Positions 53,501 through 62,500 of a DNA stretch of 64,000 nt are shown here, piece after piece. The stretch is from positions 53,654,496 to 53,718,495 of the forward strand of contig CM026395.1 of assembly GCA_014843695.1 (NCBI GenBank), written 5' to 3'. Numbering within the stretch: position 1 is the stretch's first letter; each line of letters begins with the position of its first letter. The notes beneath the pieces are model-generated. The model did no database searches. It was not told the DNA's origin and worked only from the letters and a program-made list of their open reading frames with translations. This stretch comes from Archivesica marissinica (lineage: Eukaryota > Mollusca > Bivalvia > Venerida > Vesicomyidae). The translations under genes and the position numbers were made by a program.

Positions 53501-56500
53501 GAGGCAATGTCGATGATGGAATCCATCGCAACAGAGTAGAGATAAGAGGCAATGTCGATGACGGAATCCATCGCAACAGAGGAGAGATAAGAGGCAATGT
53601 CGATGACGGAATCCATCGCAACAGAGTAGAGATAAGAGGCAATGTCGATGATGGAATCCATCGAAACAGAATAGAGATAAGAGGCAATGTCGATGACGGA
53701 ATCCATCACAACAGAAGAGAGATAAGAGGCAATGTCGAGATGGAATCCATCGCAACAGAGGAGAGATAAGAGGCAATGTCGATGACGGAATCCATCACAA
53801 CAGAGGAGAGATACGAGGCAATGTCGATGATGGAATACATCGCAACAGAGTAGAGATAAGAGGCAATGTCGATGACGGAATCCATCGCAATAGAGGAGAG
53901 ATAAGAGGCAATGTCGATGACGGAATACATCACAACAGAAGAGAGATAAGAGGCGATGACGGAATCCATCGCAACAGAGGAGAGATAAGAGGCAATGTCG
54001 ATGACGGAATACATCGCAACAGAGGAGAGATAAGAGGCAATGTCGATGACAGAATACATCGCAACAGAATAGAGATAAGAGGCAATGTCAATGACGGAAT
54101 CCATCGCAACAGAGGAGAGATAAGAGGCAATGTCGATGACGGAATACATCGCAACTGAGGAGAGATAAGAGGCAATGTTGATGACAGAATACATCGCAAC
54201 AAAAGAGAGATAAGAGGCAATGTCGATCACCACCGTGGTTCTGGTGGGGTTCTAACTCACAATCCCTCGACTACGAGGCGGACCCATAGCAATTCTACCA
54301 CGGAAACCCAGTCACCTGAAATGTTCAGTGTATCATATGGCCAGCGGCATGTGATACAGGGGCACTCAGACATAATTAACAAAAATAAAGTTGATATATT
54401 GTGTCTATACCAAAATGTCTCAAAATAAAAACAAATTTCCATAAATTTCAACTTGATATGTTGCCAATTGAGAAAGTTGTGACACACATAGACAGATGTT
54501 ATTGAAGTAACGTTGGAAACGTCACGCCGTCTGTCATTTTGGGTGCTTTAATATGATATCAGAATTTTTTTATTACCGTCATTTGCTATGTATAACGCGC
54601 ACTTTTATTACTGAAATCCTTGAGGAATTTGTCAATAAGTAGGTACTTTGGCAAACGTTATAAAAATAACTGTTCTAATAATGTACCGATGATATATATA
54701 TATTTGATTTAGACCAACAATAAACTTAGATAGCATTTATTTGCTTTGAATTTGGGAAATTTCCCGTACATATTCAGTACATATTCATACTATATCGTAT
54801 AAAGCGATTCTTCGGTGGTATTGAGGTCTAGGTAGGTAAGATAACAGAACATTGGAATTTATAGTAAATCTGAGATATTGAGTTCATATCTTTTAAATAT
54901 ATTTATTTGTTTCTTTATTAGAAATATTAAAATGTAATTCTTAAAAACAAATACAAATAATGTGTTAGCTTTTAACAAATTGTTTGTAACTGTTTCTGAA
55001 CCCAATACAATGGGGCTCATGTTAATTAGTTTGACGCGTTTTGAAGTTTGCATGGACATATTTGAGGTGTTAAGAAATTTAAGCAGGTGTTGAGAAGTTT
55101 GAGTATGTGTTGACAATTTTGAGAAAATAATTATAGCTTGATGCATATTTAATTCAATGTCATAGAAGCTGTCATTAGACCAGTCTTTCAGATGGGACGT
55201 TAAACCGAGGTCTCGTGTCGGTGCTTTACACCGTGCACGTAAAAGAACCAGAGGAGACTCTGGAATGGGTCTCTGTCTGTATCATTGCACTATCCTCCAA
55301 AAATCTAAAATGACTAATCTCTTCAGGAGGCGTCGCTCATATGGGTAACCGGTAGCGACGATAAATAAACGTAAAACACACACATGTCATTAGATTGATA
55401 TCTATCACACAAAATACAACTCAGAATTGTCAAATCTCAGTTATTGTCACAGTACTTAAAATTCAGAAACCCCTACACTGCTAGAGTTAAACTCTCCATT
55501 ATCAAGTATACAGAGGCTCGTGGCAGTCGCAAGGTCGGAACACAGTACGGCGTTGGGGACTTATCAAAACCATGCACTTCCGGACGTAGGCCCGCACTAT
55601 TTTTTCTTTTTGTACGGGAATACAAAAATCTGGAGTACGATTTATCGGATTATATTTCAGAACCATGAACAACGTAGGCCTCCACGATTTCTTCTTTTTC
55701 TAGCGAAATATATAAACCATAGAGGGTGATTATATCGTATCTTGAGAAATTTTGGCTTGTGAAAATGATATTTTACGGTGCGCGGTATACACAAGAACCA
55801 AGTTTTTCACTGATTTTCGTGCCAAAAAGTGGGTGCGCGTTATACATGATAGCGCGTTATACATCGATAATTATGGTATCTCAAGAAATGTACATAAGAT
55901 AAGAAATACCCAACCATTTGCGTCAGTGAACCCGAGTCGCCACACTTCAATATAATGCGGGTACTGCAGTAAGATGATATTCACATCGGCAGCTACCTTC
56001 ACCAATGATTTCTGAAATTTGAAAATCAACCATATTATTGGTAAAACATAACCTACGTAGTAATTTAATAATCAAGTAGTATATGTGTATATATGTATAA
56101 ATGTGTATGTGTAAATGTGTATGTGTGTATATGTGTGTATGTGTATATGTGTGTGTATATATGTGTGCATATGTGTATGTGTATATATGTGTATATATGT
56201 GTAGGTGTGTTTAAATGTGTATATATGTGCGTGTATATATGTGTATGTGTGTTTAAATGTGTATATATGTGTATGTATGTGTGTATATATGTGTATATAT
56301 GTATGTATATATGTGTATATATATATGTATGTATATGTGTGTATAAATGTGTGTATATATATGTGTATAAATGTGTATATATGTATATAATGTGTGTATG
56401 TGTGTATATGTGTATGTATGTGTATGTATATATGTGTATATAGGTATGTGTATATAGGTATGTGTATAAATGTGTATGTGTATAAATGTGTGTGTATATA

Positions 56501-59500
56501 TGTGTGTATGTGTATATATATGTATATATATATATGTGTGTATGTGTATATATGTGTATATATGTGCATATGTGTGTATATATGTGTATGTGTATACATG
56601 TGTGTGTCTATGTGTGTGTATGTGTGTATAAATGTGTATGTGTATATATGTATAAATGTGTATATGTGTGTGTATATGTGTATAAATGTGTATATATGTG
56701 TATGTGTATATGTGTATGTGTGTATAAATGTAGATGTGTATATATGTGTGTATGTGTGTATATATGTGTATGTGTGTATAAATGTGTATATGTGTATAAA
56801 TGTGTATGTATATATGTGTATGTGTGTATATGTGTGTATATATGTGTGTATGTGTATATATGTGTGTATGTGTATATGTGTGTATATATGTGTATAAATG
56901 TGTGTCTACCTGAGGAACGGCAGGTATACATGTCCACTATAACTACATTCTCCTACCTGAGGAATGGCAGGTATACATGTCCACCCTAACTACATTCTCC
57001 TACCTGAGGAATGGCAGGTATACATGTCCACCCTAACTACATTCTCCTACCTGAGGAATGGCAGGTATACATGTCCACCCTAACTACATTCTCCTACCTG
57101 AGGAATGGCAGGTATACATGTCCACCCTAACTACATTCTCCTACCTGAGGAATGGCAGGTATACATGTCCACCCTAACTACATTCTCCTACCTGAGGAAT
57201 GGCAGGTATACATGTCCACTCTAACTACATTCTCCTACCTGAGGAATGGCAGGTATACATGTCCACTATAACTACATTCTCCTACCTGAGGAATGGCAGG
57301 TATACATGTCCACTCTAACTACATTCTCCTACCTGAGGAACAGCAGGTATACATGTCCACCCTAACTACATTCTCCTACCTGAGGAACAGCAGGTATACA
57401 TGTCCACTCTAACTACATTCTCCTACCTGAGGAATGGCAGGTATACATGTCCACTATAACTACATTCTCCTACCTGAGGAATGGCAGGTATACATGTCCA
57501 CTCTAACTACATTCTCCTACCTGAGGAACAGCAGGTATACATGTCCACCCTAACTACATTCTCCTACCTGAGGAACAGCAGGTATACATGTCCACTCTAA
57601 CTACATTCTCCTACCTGAGGAATGGCAGGTATACGTTTCCACTTGTTGTCATTGGTATTTCGTCCGTTCTCGTTTCCCTTTGATTTCAGATTGTACTGTA
57701 TTAGATTGGTATCTACTCCTGAAGACACACAATGTACTGGTCATTGATTCAGCATGGAAATGCAACAACATGACAAATGAAAAGTGCAATAAATTAATGC
57801 TAAATTCTCTTGAGGGGTCAACATGCAGGACCGATGGCAGGAATGGGAACCTGAGGGGGCGACATCCAAAAAAGGGGTGTTGGTAACGGAATGGAATCTG
57901 AGGGGGCGACACCCAATATTAGGGACAGTGGTGGTCAGGGAAGAGAATCTGATGGGGTGATTGACATCCAAAATTAGGGACAGTGGTCAGGGAAGAGAAT
58001 CTGCCGGGGTGATATCAAAAATTAGGGACAGTGGTGGGCATAGCTAGTTGAAAGGTGAAATACTGCACATCGTCTCAATACCATAAACATCTGTGCCACA
58101 TTATTGTAAATTTTAAATCCTAAAAAGTAGTTCAAATATAATAGACCCATACGCGATTTATGATGGACAGACAGAGACTTACCCCCAGTAACTATACACT
58201 GGTCAATGATCTGAACAAACAAACAAGCTGTAACAGACAGACTTACCCCCAGTAACTATACACTGGTCAATGATCTGTACAAACAAGCTGTAACAGACAG
58301 ACTTACCCCCAGTAACTATACACTGGTCAATGATCTGTACAAACAAACAAGCTGTAACAGACAGAGACTTACCCCAGTAACTATACACTGGTCAATGATC
58401 TGTACAAACAAGCTGTAACAGACAGACTTACCCCCAGTAACTATACACTGGTCAATGATCTGTACAAACAAACAAGCTGTAACAGACAGACTTACCCCCA
58501 GTAACTATTCACTGGTCAATGATCTGTACAAACAAACAAGCTGTAACAGACAGAGACTTACCCCCAGTAACTATACACTGGTCAATGATCTGTACAAACA
58601 TGCTGTAACAGACAGACTTACCCCCAGTAACTATACACTGGTCAATGATCTGTACAAACATGCTGTAACAGACAGACTTACCCCCAGTAACTATACACTG
58701 GTCAATGATCTGTACAAACATGCTGTAACAGACAGACTTACCCCCAGTAACTATACACTGGTCAATGATATGTACAAACAAGCTGTAACAGACAGACTTA
58801 CCCCCAGTAACTATACACTGGTCAATGATCTGTACAAACAAGCTGTAACAGACAGACTTACCCCCAGTAACTATACACTGGTCAATGATCTGTACAAACA
58901 AGCTGTAACAGACAGCGACTTACCCCCAGTAACTATACACTGGTCAATGATCTGTACAAACAAGCTGTAACAGACAGACTTACCCCCAGTAACTATACAC
59001 TGGTCAATGATCTGTACAAACAAGCTGTAACAGACAGACTTACCCCCAGTAACTATACACTGGTCAATGATCTGTACAAACAAGCTGTAACAGACAGACT
59101 TACCCCCAGTAACTATACACTGGTCAATGATATGTACAAACAAGCTATAACAGACAGAGACTTACCCCCAGTAACTATACACTGGTCAATGATCTGTACA
59201 AACAAGCTGTAACAGACAGACTTACCCCCAGTAACTATACACTGGTCAATGATCTGTACAAACAAGCTGTAACAGACAGACTTACCCCCATTAACTATAC
59301 ACTGGTCAATGATCTGTACAAACATGCTGTAACAGACAGCGACTTACCCCCAGTAACTATACACTGGTCAATGATCTGTACAAACAAGCTGTAACAGACA
59401 GCGACTTACCCCCAGTAACTATACACTGGTCAATGATCTGTACAAACAAACAAGCTGTAACAGACAGACTTACCCCCAGTAACTATACACTGGTCAATGA

Positions 59501-62500
59501 TCTGTACAAACAAGCTGTAACAGACAGACTTACCCCCAGTAACTATACACTGGTCAATGATCTGTACAAACAAGCTGTAACAGACAGCGACTTACCCCCA
59601 GTAACTATACACTGGTCAATGATCTGTACAAACAAGCTGTAACAGACAGCGACTTACCCCCAGTAACTATACACTGGTCAATGATCTGTACAAACAAACA
59701 AGCTGTAACAGACAGACTTACCCCCAGTAACTATACACTGGTCAATGATCTGTACAAACAAGCTGTAACAGACAGACTTACCCCCAGTAACTATACACTG
59801 GTCAATGATCTGTACAAACAAACAAGCTGTAACAGACAGACTTACCCCCAGTAACTATACACTGGTCAATGATCTGTACAAACAAACAAGCTGTAACAGA
59901 CAGAGACTTACCCCCAGTAACTATACACTGGTCAATGATCTGTACAAACAAACAAGCTGTAACAGACAGACTTACCCCCAGTAACTATTCACTGGTCAAT
60001 GATCTGTACAAACAAACAAGCTGTAACAGACAGAGACTTACCCCCAGTAACTATACACTGGTCAATGATCTGTACAAACAAACAAGCTGTAACAGACAGA
60101 GACTTACCCCCAGTAACTATACACTGGTCAATGATCTGTACAAACAAACAAGCTGTAACAGACAGAGACTTACCCCCAGTAACTATACACTGGTCAATGA
60201 TCTGTACAAACATGCTGTAACAGACAGACTTACCCCCAGTAACTATACACTGGTCAATGATATGTACAAACAAGCTATAACAGACAGACTTACCCCGAGT
60301 AACTATACACTGGTCAATGTTCTGTACAAACAAACAAGCTGTAACAGACAGACTTACCCCCAGTAACTATACACTGGTCAATGATCTGTACAAACAAGCT
60401 GTAACAGACAGGACTTACCCCCAGTAACTATACACTGGTCAATGATCTGTACAAACAAGCTGTAACAGACAGACTTACCCCCAGTAACTATACACTGGTC
60501 AATGATCTGTACAAACAAACAAGCTGTAACAGACAGACTTACCCCCAGTAACTATACACTGGTCAATGATCTGTACAAACAAACAAGCTGTAACAGACAG
60601 ACTTACCCCCAGTAACTATACACTGGTCAATGATCTGTACAAACAAACAAGCTGTAACAGACAGAGACTTACCCCAGTAACTATACACTGGTCAATGATC
60701 TGTACAAACAACAAGCTGTAACAGACAGACTTACCCCCAGTAACTATACACTGGTCAATGATCTGTACAAACAAACAAGCTGTAACAGACAGAGACTTAC
60801 CCCCAGTAACTATACACTGGTCAATGATCTGTACAAACAAACAAGTTGTAACAGACAGCAACTTACCCCCAGTAACTATACACTGGTCAATGATCTGTAC
60901 AAAACAAGCTGTAACAGACAGACTTACCCCCAGTAACTATACACTGGTCAATGATCTGTACAAACAAACAAGCTGTAACAGACAGACTTACCCCCAGTAA
61001 CTATACACTGGTCAATGATCTGTACAAACAAACAAGCTGTAACAGACAGAGACTTACCCCCAGTAACTATACACTGGTCAATGATCTGTACAAACAAACA
61101 AGCTGTAACAGACAGACTTACCCCCAGTAACTATACACTGGTCAATGATCTGTACAAACAAACGCTGTAACAGACAGCGACTTACCCCCAGTAACTATAC
61201 ACTGGTCAATGATCTGTACAAACAAACAAGCTGTAACAGACAGACTTACCCCCAGTAACTATACACTGGTCAATGATCTGTACAAACAAACAAGCTGTAA
61301 CAGACAGACTTACCCCCAGTAACTATACACTGGTCAATGATCTGTACAAACAAGCTGTAACAGACAGCGACTTACCCCCAGTAACTATACACTGGTCAAT
61401 GATCTGTACAAACATGCTGTAACAGACTGAGACTTACCCCCAGTAACTATACACTGGTCAATGATCTGTACAAACAAGCTGTAACAGACAGAGACTTACC
61501 CCCAGTAACTATACACTGGTCAATGATCTGTACAAACAAGCTGTAACAGACGAGACTTACCCCCAGTAACTATACACTGGTCAATGATCTGTACAAACAA
61601 GCTGTAACAGACAGAGACTTACCCCCAGTAACTATACACTGGTCAATGATCTGTACAAACAAACAAGCTGTAACAGACAGCGACTTACCCCCAGTAACTA
61701 TACACTGGTCAATGATCTGTACAAACAAACAAGCTGTAACAGACAGACTTACCCCCAGTAACTATACACTGGTCAATGATCTGTACAAACAAGCTGTAAC
61801 AGACAGACTTACCCCCAGTAACTATACACTGGTCAATGATCTGTACAAACAAACAAGCTGTAACAGACAGAGACTTACCCCCAGTAACTATACACTGGTC
61901 AATGATCTGTACAAACAAGCTGTAACAGACAGAGACTTACCCCCAGTAACTATACACTGGTCAATGATCTGTACAAACAAACAAGCTGTAACAGACAGAG
62001 ACTTACCCACAGTAACTATACACTGGTCAATGATCTGTACAAACAAACAAGCTGTAACAGACAGACTTACCCCCAGTAACTATACACTGGTCAATGATCT
62101 GTACAAACAAGCTGTAACAGACAGAGACTTACCCCCAGTAACTATACACTGGTCAATGATCTGTACAAACAAGCTGTAACAGACAGAGACTTACCCCCAG
62201 TAACTATACACTGGTCAATGATCTGTACAAAAACAAGCTGTAACAGACAGGACTTACCCCCAGTAACTATACACTGGTCAATGATCTGTACAAACAAACA
62301 AGCTGTAACAGACAGACTTACCCCCAGTAACTATACACTGGTCAATGATCTGTACAAACAAGCTGTAACAGACTGAGACTTACCCCCAGTAACTATACAC
62401 TGGTCAATGATCTGTACAAACAAGCTATAACAGACAGAGACTTACCCCCAGTAACTATACACTGGTCAATGATCTGTACAAACAAACAAGCTGTAACAGA

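Larger units (their letters stand above)
54574..55878. mobile_element. pogo/Tigger-like element with TGTATAACGCGCAC ends
   Basis: The left end TACCGTCATTTGCTATGTAT + AACGCGCAC pairs with the right end, reversed, TACCATAATTATCGATGTAT + AACGCGC. Inside, 55470-55560 encodes NPYTARVKLSIIKYTEARGS then RKVGTQYGVG, which looks like the psq/CENP-B type helix-turn-helix at the N-terminus of pogo-like transposases; the rest is lost. A SINE lies within. Confidence 0.55.

Noticed and set aside
51152..53776. 874-codon minus-strand frame and dozens of similar long frames between 46.5 and 54.2 kb
   Set aside because: Products of a 45-bp repeat unit free of stops on both strands. Repeated Met-Asp-Ser-(V/I)-Ile-Asp-Ile-Ala text has no domain, and frames jump with every short unit.
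56072..56989. Cys-Val-Tyr-rich and His-Thr-Tyr-rich frames
   Set aside because: Translation of a TG/TA microsatellite.
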